Below, piece after piece: positions 1 through 6,271 of a stretch of 7,035 nt of DNA. This DNA is from Sediminibacterium sp. (GTDB taxonomy: Bacteria > Bacteroidota > Bacteroidia > Chitinophagales > Chitinophagaceae). The notes under the pieces are model-generated. The model ran no database searches and was not told the origin of the DNA. It worked only from the letters and a program-made list of their open reading frames with translations. The stretch lies in contig JALQXE010000130.1 of the NCBI GenBank assembly GCA_023263235.1, positions 1 to 7,035 on the forward strand. Reading direction: 5' to 3'. The position numbers and the translations under genes were made by a program. Every line of letters starts with the position of its first letter. The stretch's first letter is position 1.

Positions 1-657
1 TGCAGCTTTGACGCTTCCACCATATAAAATTGAAATTTGATCTGCAATAGCTTGGCCATATTGTGCAGCAAATAACGAACGGATATAGGCATGTATTTCT
101 TGCGCTTGTTCGCTACTAGCGGTTTTACCAGTACCAATAGCCCAAATAGGCTCATAAGCAATTACTACTTTAGTAATTTGGTCTGCCGATAAATGAAACA
201 AAGAATTTTTTAATTGATTTTCAACAAAACTATTCTGTGTTCCAGCTTCGCGAATTTCTAATGGCTCACCACAACAAAATATTGGGGTACTTCCTGCTGC
301 CAAAACAGCATTGGTTTTTTCTGCTAAAAAAGCATCTGATTCGTTAAAATATTCTCTTCGTTCTGAGTGCCCAATTACAATATGATTAACACCAACAGAT
401 GAAAACATAGGTGCTGAAATTTCTCCCGTATAGGCACCATTTGCTTTAGGATGACAATTTTGCGCTGCAACAAAAGCATTCTTTTTGCCTGCTAATTTTT
501 GTGTGGCTAAGGAAATATAAATAGCCGGAACTGCAAAAATAGCCTCTTGATGGTCCGATAAATTATGTTCTGTAGCTAATAATGCATCCATTAAATTTTC
601 AGCTTCCGAAACACTTAAATTCATCTTCCAATTAGCAGCAGCAATTTGTTTTCTCAT
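1..657 (-). CDS. tpiA: Triosephosphate isomerase, C-terminus cut by window edge
   Basis: Triosephosphate isomerase interconverts dihydroxyacetone phosphate and glyceraldehyde 3-phosphate in the cytoplasm (glycolysis and gluconeogenesis). Translating the minus strand from the ATG at 657 gives 219 open codons running off the window start, so about 30 residues of a usual ~250 are missing. The substrate-binding start AANWKMN contains Lys11. The catalytic His97 lies in IGHSERR and the catalytic Glu169 in AYEPIW. Phosphate-gripping loop 6 (AIGTGKT, 173-179) follows, and the second phosphate loop YGGSVK (212-217) is close to the cut edge. All active-site residues present in the fragment are intact. 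The start is fixed by the family N-terminus. The leader is AT-rich with no Shine-Dalgarno site. The gene lies 88 bases downstream of the GlmU-family gene on the same strand but has its own promoter box at 700-707. Confidence 0.97.
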   Translation of the reverse strand, partial: MRKQIAAANWKMNLSVSEAENLMDALLATEHNLSDHQEAIFAVPAIYISLATQKLAGKKNAFVAAQNCHPKANGAYTGEISAPMFSSVGVNHIVIGHSERREYFNESDAFLAEKTNAVLAAGSTPIFCCGEPLEIREAGTQNSFVENQLKNSLFHLSADQITKVVIAYEPIWAIGTGKTASSEQAQEIHAYIRSLFAAQYGQAIADQISILYGGSVKAA

Positions 658-670
658 ATTTTAAATATTT

Positions 671-683
671 GTAATATTATTAC
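671..683. repeat. Perfect 13-base palindrome in the tpiA leader
   Basis: GTAATATTATTAC is a perfect inverted repeat of six bases on each side of a central T. It lies between the predicted tpiA transcription start (about 696) and the tpiA start codon. It is too AT-rich and small to be a terminator. It might be a weak protein-binding site or chance in AT-rich DNA. Confidence 0.35.
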
Positions 684-699
684 GCTTTATTTTGCCGTG

Positions 700-707
700 C
701 AAAGGTA
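700..707 (-). promoter_or_regulatory. Bacteroidota -7 promoter box for tpiA
   Basis: Read on the minus strand this is TACCTTTG, a perfect match to the Bacteroidota TAnnTTTG -7 element. Transcription should begin about four bases downstream, giving tpiA a leader of roughly 38 bases. No good TTTG -33 element is seen at the usual 19-21 base spacing; a TTTG at 737-740 is too far away. Confidence 0.6.
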
Positions 708-745
708 ATTAAAAATAAAATGAAACTTGCCTTAAACAAAGGGTT

Positions 746-1909
746 TTAAGCAGTTAATTGATGCAAATGCAACAAAATTTGCTGCTCTTCTTCGGTAATA
801 CTGGAACCCTTTAATTTTTTCCAATTTTGGATGTCTTCAATTACTTTTTCAAACTGATAGCCTGGTAGTATGCCCCAAGTAAAATTGGGAAGGTTTTTTG
901 GCAACAACCCATTGCCAAAAATATTAGCACTAACGCCTATATAAGAGCCCGTATTTATACTAGACTGTATCGCAAAACGAGTATAATCCCCCACTAACAT
1001 GCCCATTTTTTGACCAATTGTTTCCCATACTTGCTTTGACTCATTCCACATTTGTATAGATCCAGCGGTGTTTTTTATATTACTATTACAAGTGCCAGCA
1101 CCCAAATTACACCAATATCCAATAATGCTATCCCCTAAATACCCCTCATGTCCCTTATTTGAGTAACCCATTAGGATAGAATTTTTTATTTCACCTCCCG
1201 CTATACAAGCTGGTCCAATAGTTGTACTTCCATAAATACTGGCATTCATTTTAACCACTCCTTTAGCACCTAAAACAAAGGGGCCTCTTATACTAGCGCC
1301 CTCCATCACAACTGCTTCTTTACCAATGTATATTGGACCTTCTGTTGCATTTAAATTTGAACATAAAATTGTAGCACCTTCTTCAATAAATACCTGATCC
1401 TCTTGAATGATCCTATTAGAACTATGTGGTTTAATTTGTTGCTTATTGGTCTTGACCCATTCAAAGTCTCTTTTTATAAAACCACCCTGCAATTGTATTA
1501 AATGAATGGGGTCATTTATAAATTGTGCACTTGGATAATTAATGGGTTTAAATATGGCTAATAAAATATTAGCTAAGTTTCTTTCTTTGGAGCAAGTTGC
1601 AATCCATTTCCCAGATGCACTTACCAATTTCTCACCTTCTTTTAACTGATTTATTTGTTGAATTAATTCAGCGGTTGGGATACAGGTTACATTTACAAAA
1701 AATAAAGGCATTTCTGTTTTTAAAACAGGTTGATCTGGATATAAAATTTGTAAATAGTTGGCAGTAAAGACCCCTGCTTCTTCTTTAAAATATTGCTCCC
1801 ACCTTTCCTTAAATGTGAAAATGCCCACTCTACAATCCGCTAATGATCTTGTTAAAGTAAAGGGATAAAAATTTTCTCTGTCAGGAATGTCAACTAATAT
1901 GTAACGCAT
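746..1909 (-). CDS. GlmU-family sugar nucleotidyltransferase/acetyltransferase (Bacteroidota type)
   Basis: This 387-residue protein resembles the Bacteroidota 'alternative GlmU' family (TIGR03991 type). That family is predicted to combine glucosamine-1-phosphate N-acetyltransferase and UDP-GlcNAc diphosphorylase activities, making UDP-GlcNAc for peptidoglycan and other envelope polymers in the cytoplasm. The N-terminal ~165 residues begin MRYILVDIPDRENFYPFTLT, typical of this family, and lack the glycine-rich LxxGxGTRM signature of classical GlmU. A left-handed beta-helix of hexapeptide repeats runs from about 170 to 330 (for example GPIYIGKEAVV and SIYGSTTIGPACI). Within it, NKGHEGYLGDS carries His254, placed like the acetyltransferase histidine of GlmU, followed by NLGAGTCNSNIKN. 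The ATG start has a promoter box 17 bases upstream. The function is a family-level prediction; older annotations call such proteins glucose-1-phosphate thymidylyltransferase. Confidence 0.88.
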   Translation of the reverse strand: MRYILVDIPDRENFYPFTLTRSLADCRVGIFTFKERWEQYFKEEAGVFTANYLQILYPDQPVLKTEMPLFFVNVTCIPTAELIQQINQLKEGEKLVSASGKWIATCSKERNLANILLAIFKPINYPSAQFINDPIHLIQLQGGFIKRDFEWVKTNKQQIKPHSSNRIIQEDQVFIEEGATILCSNLNATEGPIYIGKEAVVMEGASIRGPFVLGAKGVVKMNASIYGSTTIGPACIAGGEIKNSILMGYSNKGHEGYLGDSIIGYWCNLGAGTCNSNIKNTAGSIQMWNESKQVWETIGQKMGMLVGDYTRFAIQSSINTGSYIGVSANIFGNGLLPKNLPNFTWGILPGYQFEKVIEDIQNWKKLKGSSITEEEQQILLHLHQLTA

Positions 1910-1926
1910 GAGCTCAATTTAAGCAA

Positions 1927-1934
1927 CAAATTTA
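1927..1934 (-). promoter_or_regulatory. Bacteroidota -7 promoter box for the GlmU-family gene
   Basis: The minus strand reads TAAATTTG, a perfect TAnnTTTG box, with its last base 17 bases before the ATG at 1909. The predicted transcript leader is about 13 bases. No convincing -33 TTTG is visible. It is divergent from the pruA promoter; the two boxes are 53 bases apart. Confidence 0.6.
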
Positions 1935-1987
1935 AACTAATCTACTATTCCGCTTCCTCATTTCCTAACAGATGTTTATTTATTGCT

Positions 1988-1995
1988 TATTTTTG
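1988..1995 (+). promoter_or_regulatory. Bacteroidota -7 promoter box for pruA
   Basis: TATTTTTG is a perfect TAnnTTTG match. It lies downstream of the in-frame ATG at 1972 and upstream of the ATG at 2014, which supports 2014 as the true start of pruA. The predicted leader is about 14 bases. The -33 region is weak, with only TTTC at 1961-1964. Confidence 0.6.
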
Positions 1996-2013
1996 TTTTC
2001 TAATATAATTACA

Positions 2014-3645
2014 ATGCAATTTGGATATTTTAACTACCCTAGTCCAGCCAATGAACCTGTTTTAAATTACGCCCCAGGTTCACCCGAAAAAATAGCTTTA
2101 AAAAAAGCGTTGGCAAGTTTAAAAAAGAAAACTTTAGACATACCAATGTATATCAACGGTAAAGCAATAAGAACTGGAAAAAAAATTAGTATTCATCCTC
2201 CCCATGAAAACAAGCATGTACTTGGATACTTTCACATGGGTAATAAACAGCATGTACAACAAGCCATCAATGCTGGATTAAAAGTGAGGACTGAATGGTC
2301 AAATATGAGTTGGGAATCAAGAGCGCATATCTTTTTAAAAGCAGCGGACTTATTAGCAACGAAGTATCGTTTCGAAATGAATGCCTCAACAATGCTTGGT
2401 CAAAGCAAGAATGCATATCAAGCAGAAATAGATGCTGCTTGTGAATTAATTGATTTCTTAAGATTTAATGTTCATTTCTTAAGTGAAATATATAAGCAAC
2501 AACCCGTGTCGGCACCGGGGATACATAACCGTATGGAATGGAGAGGATTAGAAGGATTTGTTTTAGCTGTTACTCCATTTAATTTCACCGCCATTGGAGC
2601 TAATTTACCTAGTTCTGCTGCAATGTGTGGAAACGTTGTGGTATGGAAACCTTCGGATGCACAAATATATTCGGCTCAATTATTCATGCGTATTTTAAAA
2701 GAAGCAGGTTTACCCGATGGTGTTATTAATATGGTTTATGTTGACGGTCCTGTTTTAGGAGATGTATGTTTTAAACATCCCGATTTTGCTGGGGTTCACT
2801 TCACAGGTTCCACAGGTGTGTTTAATCACATGTGGAAACAGATTGGTGAAAACATTAGTACTTATAAAACTTATCCTAGAATAGTGGGTGAAACAGGTGG
2901 TAAGGATTTTGTAATGGTTCACCCATCTGCTGATGTGGATACGGTCGTAGCTGCTTTGGCTAGAGGTGCATTTGAATATCAAGGACAAAAATGCTCAGCT
3001 GCATCTAGAGCTTACTTACCAAGTAATATTGCTGCTGCTGTTAAGGAAAAAATAGTAAAGGCAGTCCAATCTATGAAAGTGGGTACAGTAGAAGATTTTT
3101 CAAATTTTGTAAATGCAGTTATTAGTGAAGCCTCCTATGATAAAATTGCAGGTTACATTAACAAAGCAAAAAAAGATAAGAAAGCAAAAATTTTAGTAGG
3201 TGGCAATTTTAGTAAGAAGCTAGGTTACTTTGTTGAACCAACTGTCATTGAAACTTCTGATCCCAAATACCTTACTATGTGTGAGGAGATTTTTGGTCCG
3301 GTACTTACTATTTACACCTACCCTGCATCAAAGTTTGAAAAAACCTTAGAACTTGTAAACAGTACTTCAAAATATGCTTTAACGGGTTCCATTATTTCAC
3401 AAGATCGTGGAGCGATTGAATTAGCAACTGACAAATTGCGTCATGCAGCTGGTAATTTTTACATAAATGATAAGCCAACTGGAGCAGTTGTTGGTCAGCA
3501 ACCCTTTGGTGGTGCAAGGGCTTCTGGAACCAATGATAAGGCTGGAAGTATGTTAAATTTATACCGTTGGTTGAGTGCCAGAACCATAAAGGAGACCTTT
3601 AATCCCCCAACTGACTACAAATACCCATTTTTAAAAGAAGCATAA
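2014..3645 (+). CDS. pruA: 1-pyrroline-5-carboxylate dehydrogenase
   Basis: PruA is an NAD-dependent aldehyde dehydrogenase that oxidises glutamate-gamma-semialdehyde (open form of P5C) to glutamate, the second step of proline catabolism. The 543-residue product has the length and N-terminus (MQFGYFNYPSPANEP) of the group-1 P5CDH/ALDH4 family. Visible ALDH landmarks are Asn190 in TPFNFTA, the nucleotide-binding FTGSTG loop, the catalytic base Glu293 in GETGGKD, and the nucleophile Cys327 in YQGQKCSAASR. EEIFGPVL and the C-terminal QQPFGGARASGTNDK segment follow. An in-frame ATG at 1972 would add 14 hydrophobic residues (MFIYCLFLFSNIIT), but the family N-terminus and the promoter box at 1988-1995 favour 2014. 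The proline dehydrogenase partner (PutA/PRODH) is not in the window, so the gene stands alone here, divergent from the GlmU-family gene. Confidence 0.96.
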   Translation: MQFGYFNYPSPANEPVLNYAPGSPEKIALKKALASLKKKTLDIPMYINGKAIRTGKKISIHPPHENKHVLGYFHMGNKQHVQQAINAGLKVRTEWSNMSWESRAHIFLKAADLLATKYRFEMNASTMLGQSKNAYQAEIDAACELIDFLRFNVHFLSEIYKQQPVSAPGIHNRMEWRGLEGFVLAVTPFNFTAIGANLPSSAAMCGNVVVWKPSDAQIYSAQLFMRILKEAGLPDGVINMVYVDGPVLGDVCFKHPDFAGVHFTGSTGVFNHMWKQIGENISTYKTYPRIVGETGGKDFVMVHPSADVDTVVAALARGAFEYQGQKCSAASRAYLPSNIAAAVKEKIVKAVQSMKVGTVEDFSNFVNAVISEASYDKIAGYINKAKKDKKAKILVGGNFSKKLGYFVEPTVIETSDPKYLTMCEEIFGPVLTIYTYPASKFEKTLELVNSTSKYALTGSIISQDRGAIELATDKLRHAAGNFYINDKPTGAVVGQQPFGGARASGTNDKAGSMLNLYRWLSARTIKETFNPPTDYKYPFLKEA

Positions 3646-3647
3646 GG

Positions 3648-3679
3648 CTGTTTTTCGTCCATTTTTAATACGAAAACAG
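3648..3679. repeat. Imperfect inverted repeat between pruA and pdhA
   Basis: CTGTTTTTCGT (3648-3658) pairs with ACGAAAACAG (3670-3679): ten base pairs with one bulged T around an 11-base AT-rich loop. It begins two bases after the pruA stop codon and ends directly before the pdhA -7 box, so it covers the -33 region. It lacks a following run of T, which makes it a poor intrinsic terminator. An operator, or a weak pruA mRNA 3' end, are alternatives. Confidence 0.45.
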
Positions 3680-3687
3680 TATATTTG
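3680..3687 (+). promoter_or_regulatory. Bacteroidota -7 promoter box for pdhA
   Basis: TATATTTG is a perfect TAnnTTTG box, placed to give a leader of about 15 bases before the GTG at 3707. The -33 position holds only a T-rich near match (TTTTTC, 3651-3656), inside the inverted repeat. It probably drives pdhA and the following TPR gene. Confidence 0.65.
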
Positions 3688-3706
3688 CGCTCAAAAATAA
3701 AGGACT

Positions 3707-4702
3707 GTGGCCCAAAATTTTTCAAAAGAAACCTACCTGTATTGGTATGAATTGATGCAATTGATTCGTCAATTTGAATCCAAGTCGGAAGAAATGTATA
3801 AAATGGCTGGTAAAATCCGTGGATTTTTCCATGTTTATAATGGACAAGAAGCAATTGCTGCAGGTTGTATGACCGCTACTAATCACGAAGATCCATTCAT
3901 TACAGGATACCGTGACCATGGATTGGCTTTAGCCAAAGGAATGAGCCCGAATGCTGCCATGGCTGAATTATATGGTAAAGCAACAGGATGTTCTAAAGGC
4001 AAAGGTGGAAGCATGCACTTTTTTGACAAGGATAATTACTTTTTTGGTGGACATGGCATTGTGGGTGCTCAAATAGGTACTGGTGCTGGTTTAGCTTTTG
4101 CTGAACAATACCGTGGTTCAAAAAATGTTGTACTCTGTTTCTTTGGAGACGGTGCAGCACGTCAGGGTATGTTGCACGAGGTTTTCAATCTTGCAATGCT
4201 TTGGAAATTACCTGTCGTATTTATTTGTGAAAACAATAACTATGCAATGGGTACTTCTATCGAAAGAACGAGTAATGTAATTGATATTTATAAATTAGCA
4301 GACGCGTATGAAATGCCAGGAGATAAAATTGATGGCATGACAGCAGAAGCAGTGCATGAAGGTGTAGCACGTGCTGTAAAGCGCGCGCGCGAAGGAGGCG
4401 GTCCTACACTTTTAGAGATGAAAACCTATCGTTATAAAGGGCATTCAGTATCTGACCCTCAAAAATATAGAAGCAAGGACGAAGTGGAAGAGTATAAAAA
4501 CCAAGACCCAATTACAAAAGTTGCCAATACAATTTTAACGAACAAATTCGCAACGGAAGCAGAATTAAAAGCAATAGACGATAAAATTACAGCCATCGTT
4601 GAAGGTTCTGTGAAGTTTGCAGAAGAAAGCCCTTGGCCAGATGATAGTGAGGTGTTGAAAGATGTTTACATTGATCAATCCTATCCATTTATCGTTGACT
4701 AA
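3707..4702 (+). CDS. pdhA: Pyruvate dehydrogenase E1 component, alpha subunit
   Basis: This is the alpha half of the heterotetrameric E1 of the pyruvate dehydrogenase complex. It uses thiamine diphosphate to decarboxylate pyruvate and acetylate the E2 lipoyl groups. The 331-residue product starts at GTG: the family N-terminus (FSKETYLYWYELM) begins right there and no ATG fits. AAGGA at 3700-3704 is only two bases away, too close for a standard ribosome-binding site. The thiamine diphosphate motif is GDGAARQG (147-154), followed by NNNYAMG (176-182) at the expected distance. The active-site loop YRYKGHSVSDPQKYR contains His246, and FFHVYNGQEA near the N-terminus is typical. No beta-subunit (pdhB) or E2 gene is adjacent, so these must lie elsewhere. 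A branched-chain 2-oxoacid E1 alpha is a less likely reading. An intergenic gap of 30 bases links it to the TPR gene. Confidence 0.95.
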   Translation: MAQNFSKETYLYWYELMQLIRQFESKSEEMYKMAGKIRGFFHVYNGQEAIAAGCMTATNHEDPFITGYRDHGLALAKGMSPNAAMAELYGKATGCSKGKGGSMHFFDKDNYFFGGHGIVGAQIGTGAGLAFAEQYRGSKNVVLCFFGDGAARQGMLHEVFNLAMLWKLPVVFICENNNYAMGTSIERTSNVIDIYKLADAYEMPGDKIDGMTAEAVHEGVARAVKRAREGGGPTLLEMKTYRYKGHSVSDPQKYRSKDEVEEYKNQDPITKVANTILTNKFATEAELKAIDDKITAIVEGSVKFAEESPWPDDSEVLKDVYIDQSYPFIVD

Positions 4703-4732
4703 TAATTAAAAAGAAATTTACAATATAATATC

Positions 4733-5389
4733 ATGAGTGAAATAAATCAACAAGAACAAAACAATTCAGCGGTTTTCTTTAAGAATAATCAAAAACAAAT
4801 CACCACTTTTTTAGTAGTGTTGGTATTGTCACTAGGCGCTTATTACGGCTATGAGCTTTTATATCAAAAGCCACGTGAAACAAAAGCTGCTGATGCAATG
4901 TTTGCAGCAGAAAACTATTTTTTCCAAGATTCTTCTAAACTAGTTTTAAATGGAGACGGAACCAATAAAGGTGTTTTGTATATCATTAAAAATTTTAGTG
5001 GAACAAAAGCCGCAAACCTAGCTAAATATTATGCGGGTGTGAGTTATTTTAAAACAGGTGATTTCAATAAATCCATTGAATATTTAAAAGACTTTTCAAC
5101 AGATGCATCTCAAATTCAAGCCATCGCTTATGGTACATTAGGGGACGCCTATTCTGAATTAAAAAAGAATACCGAAGCATTGGATTACTATAAAAAAGCA
5201 GCTGAGCATACACCAGAAGATGAAATCATTTCTGCTGAATACTTATTCCGTGCTGCGCAATTGCAAGAAGTTTTAGGTAAAAATGATGAGGCAGTTGCTA
5301 TTTATAAAGATATTAAAGCAAAATACCCTAAAACGGAAATTGGCCTAAATATTGACAAATTCATTTTCAAGTTGAAAGTACAGCCATAA
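4733..5389 (+). CDS. Membrane-anchored tetratricopeptide repeat protein (YfgM-like)
   Basis: The 218-residue protein has a short polar N-terminus (about 1-22), one strong transmembrane helix (about 23-42, ITTFLVVLVLSLGAYYGY) and a soluble helical remainder. At least three TPR-like helix pairs are visible: about 94-121 (YYAGVSYFKTGDFNKSIEYL), 131-164 (YGTLGDAYSELKKNTEALDY) and 168-201 (RAAQLQEVLGKNDEAVAIYK). The layout resembles the YfgM/TPR_21 family, whose members are single-pass inner-membrane proteins linked to envelope chaperoning or the Sec translocon. That role is inferred from the family and not shown here. There is no signal-peptide cleavage site or lipobox. It follows pdhA by 30 bases with no promoter box between, and a strong terminator follows it, so the two genes are probably co-transcribed. 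Confidence 0.85.
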   Translation: MSEINQQEQNNSAVFFKNNQKQITTFLVVLVLSLGAYYGYELLYQKPRETKAADAMFAAENYFFQDSSKLVLNGDGTNKGVLYIIKNFSGTKAANLAKYYAGVSYFKTGDFNKSIEYLKDFSTDASQIQAIAYGTLGDAYSELKKNTEALDYYKKAAEHTPEDEIISAEYLFRAAQLQEVLGKNDEAVAIYKDIKAKYPKTEIGLNIDKFIFKLKVQP

Positions 5390-5412
5390 GCTACTTTCTT
5401 AACACTTGTACT

Positions 5413-5452
5413 AAAGCATTCTCCACATTTTGTTGAGAATGCTTTTTTGTTT
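5413..5452 (+). terminator. Rho-independent terminator after the TPR gene
   Basis: AAAGCATTCTC (5413-5423) pairs perfectly over 11 bases with GAGAATGCTTT (5435-5445). After one C/T mismatch, ACA/TGT pairs inside to leave a TTT loop. A T-rich tract (5443-5452, six T, G, three T) follows on the plus strand. It lies 23 bases after the TPR stop codon and closes the pdhA-TPR unit just ahead of the lutA promoter. Confidence 0.92.
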
Positions 5453-5455
5453 CTG

Positions 5456-5485
5456 CTTGTTATTTATATACAATTCGTATTTTTG
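5456..5485 (+). promoter_or_regulatory. Promoter for lutA, nearly leaderless
   Basis: TATTTTTG at 5478-5485 is a perfect TAnnTTTG -7 box. CTTG at 5456-5459 is a three-of-four match to the -33 TTTG, with an 18-base spacer. Only three bases separate the box from the lutA ATG (5489), so transcription should start at or within a base or two of the start codon. Confidence 0.6.
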
Positions 5486-5488
5486 ACC

Positions 5489-6208
5489 ATGACCGTTCAA
5501 TTATTTGTCCCTTGTTTTATTGATCAGCTGTATCCTGACGTTGCTTTTAGTACTATTAAAGTATTAGAAAAAGCAGGATGTACTGTAAAATACAATGAAC
5601 AACAAACCTGTTGTGGTCAACCCGCTTTTAATGCTGGATTTTGGGGAGAATCAAAAGATGTTTGTACCAAATTTGTTCAAGATTTTGATAGTGCCGACTA
5701 CATTGTAAGCCCTAGTGCTAGTTGTACTGGTTTTGTTAGAAACAATTTTGGTAAAATTTTTGAAAACAATGCATTTCAAAGTCCCGCAAAAAAAGTAGCC
5801 AATCAAATGTTTGAACTTACCGAATTCTTAACCAAAGTTTTAAATATAACCGATTTGGGTGCTGCTTTTAATGCAAAAGTGACATATCATGATAGTTGCG
5901 CAGGATTAAGAGAATGTAAAATTAAGGAAGCTCCAAGAACCTTGCTATCAAACGTAAAAGGTTTAGAATTGGTTGAAATGAAAGACACTGACGCTTGTTG
6001 TGGATTTGGAGGAAGTTTTGCTGTTAAATATGATACAATAAGTATTGCGATGGCCGATCAAAAAATTGAGAATGCAATTGCAACAGAAGCCGAATATATT
6101 GTTAGTGGTGATATGAGTTGCTTAATGCATTTAGACGGTCGCATAAATTATAATGGTCAAGCCGTTAAAGTAGTACATATAGCCGATGTATTGTCCAGTG
6201 GTTATTAA
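5489..6208 (+). CDS. lutA: LutA-type (Fe-S)-binding protein with two CCG domains
   Basis: The 239-residue product matches LutA/YkgE in length and along its whole sequence. LutA acts with LutB and LutC to oxidise L-lactate to pyruvate in the cytoplasm; the cysteine-rich CCG domains are shared with heterodisulfide reductase HdrB and GlpC. The first CCG domain has Cys9, Cys41-Cys42 in TCCGQPAFNAG and Cys79 in SPSASCTGF. The second has Cys137 in YHDSCAG, Cys170-Cys171 in ACCGFGGSF and Cys211 in GDMSCLMH, so both cluster-ligand sets look complete. The start at ATG 5489 fits the family N-terminus (MTVQLFVPCFIDQLYP). A TTG at 5447 is in frame but sits in the terminator T-tract. No lutB or lutC is present in the window, so assignment to lactate use rather than another redox role is an inference. 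Confidence 0.88.
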   Translation: MTVQLFVPCFIDQLYPDVAFSTIKVLEKAGCTVKYNEQQTCCGQPAFNAGFWGESKDVCTKFVQDFDSADYIVSPSASCTGFVRNNFGKIFENNAFQSPAKKVANQMFELTEFLTKVLNITDLGAAFNAKVTYHDSCAGLRECKIKEAPRTLLSNVKGLELVEMKDTDACCGFGGSFAVKYDTISIAMADQKIENAIATEAEYIVSGDMSCLMHLDGRINYNGQAVKVVHIADVLSSGY

Positions 6209-6237
6209 TTAATATTGTTCGCTCAACATTTTCAATT

Positions 6238-6245
6238 TAATCTTG
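6238..6245 (+). promoter_or_regulatory. Possible -7 promoter box for the EVE-domain gene
   Basis: TAATCTTG matches TAnnTTTG with one mismatch. ATTG at 6214-6217 is a near match to the -33 TTTG with a 20-base spacer. Transcription would start about 23 bases before the ATG at 6272. The match is imperfect, and the gene could instead be read from the lutA promoter, since no terminator is seen between the two. Confidence 0.35.
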
Positions 6246-6271
6246 TTATAATTATTCAAAACACAATTGTT

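Noticed and set aside
1972..2013. Upstream ATG that would add 14 hydrophobic residues to PruA, resembling a signal peptide.
   Set aside because: The family N-terminus begins at 2014, the enzyme is cytoplasmic, and a perfect -7 box lies inside the proposed extension.
2755..2988. 77-codon open frame on the minus strand inside pruA.
   Set aside because: It is antisense to well-conserved dehydrogenase coding sequence and its translation has no recognisable family.
3615..3919. Two overlapping minus-strand open frames (3615-3854 and 3722-3919) across the pruA-pdhA boundary.
   Set aside because: They overlap the conserved start of pdhA and its promoter and show no protein-family features.
4098..4280. 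60-codon plus-strand open frame inside pdhA.
   Set aside because: It lies in another frame over the thiamine-diphosphate motif region and looks like a shadow.
5447..5488. TTG start giving lutA a hydrophobic N-terminal extension.
   Set aside because: The codon is in the T-tract of the terminator, upstream of the promoter box, and LutA proteins start at the ATG at 5489.
6215..6271. TTG start adding 19 residues to the EVE protein.
   Set aside because: EVE proteins begin with MxYW(L)KSEP at 6272, and the extension is AT-rich spacer sequence with no family match.
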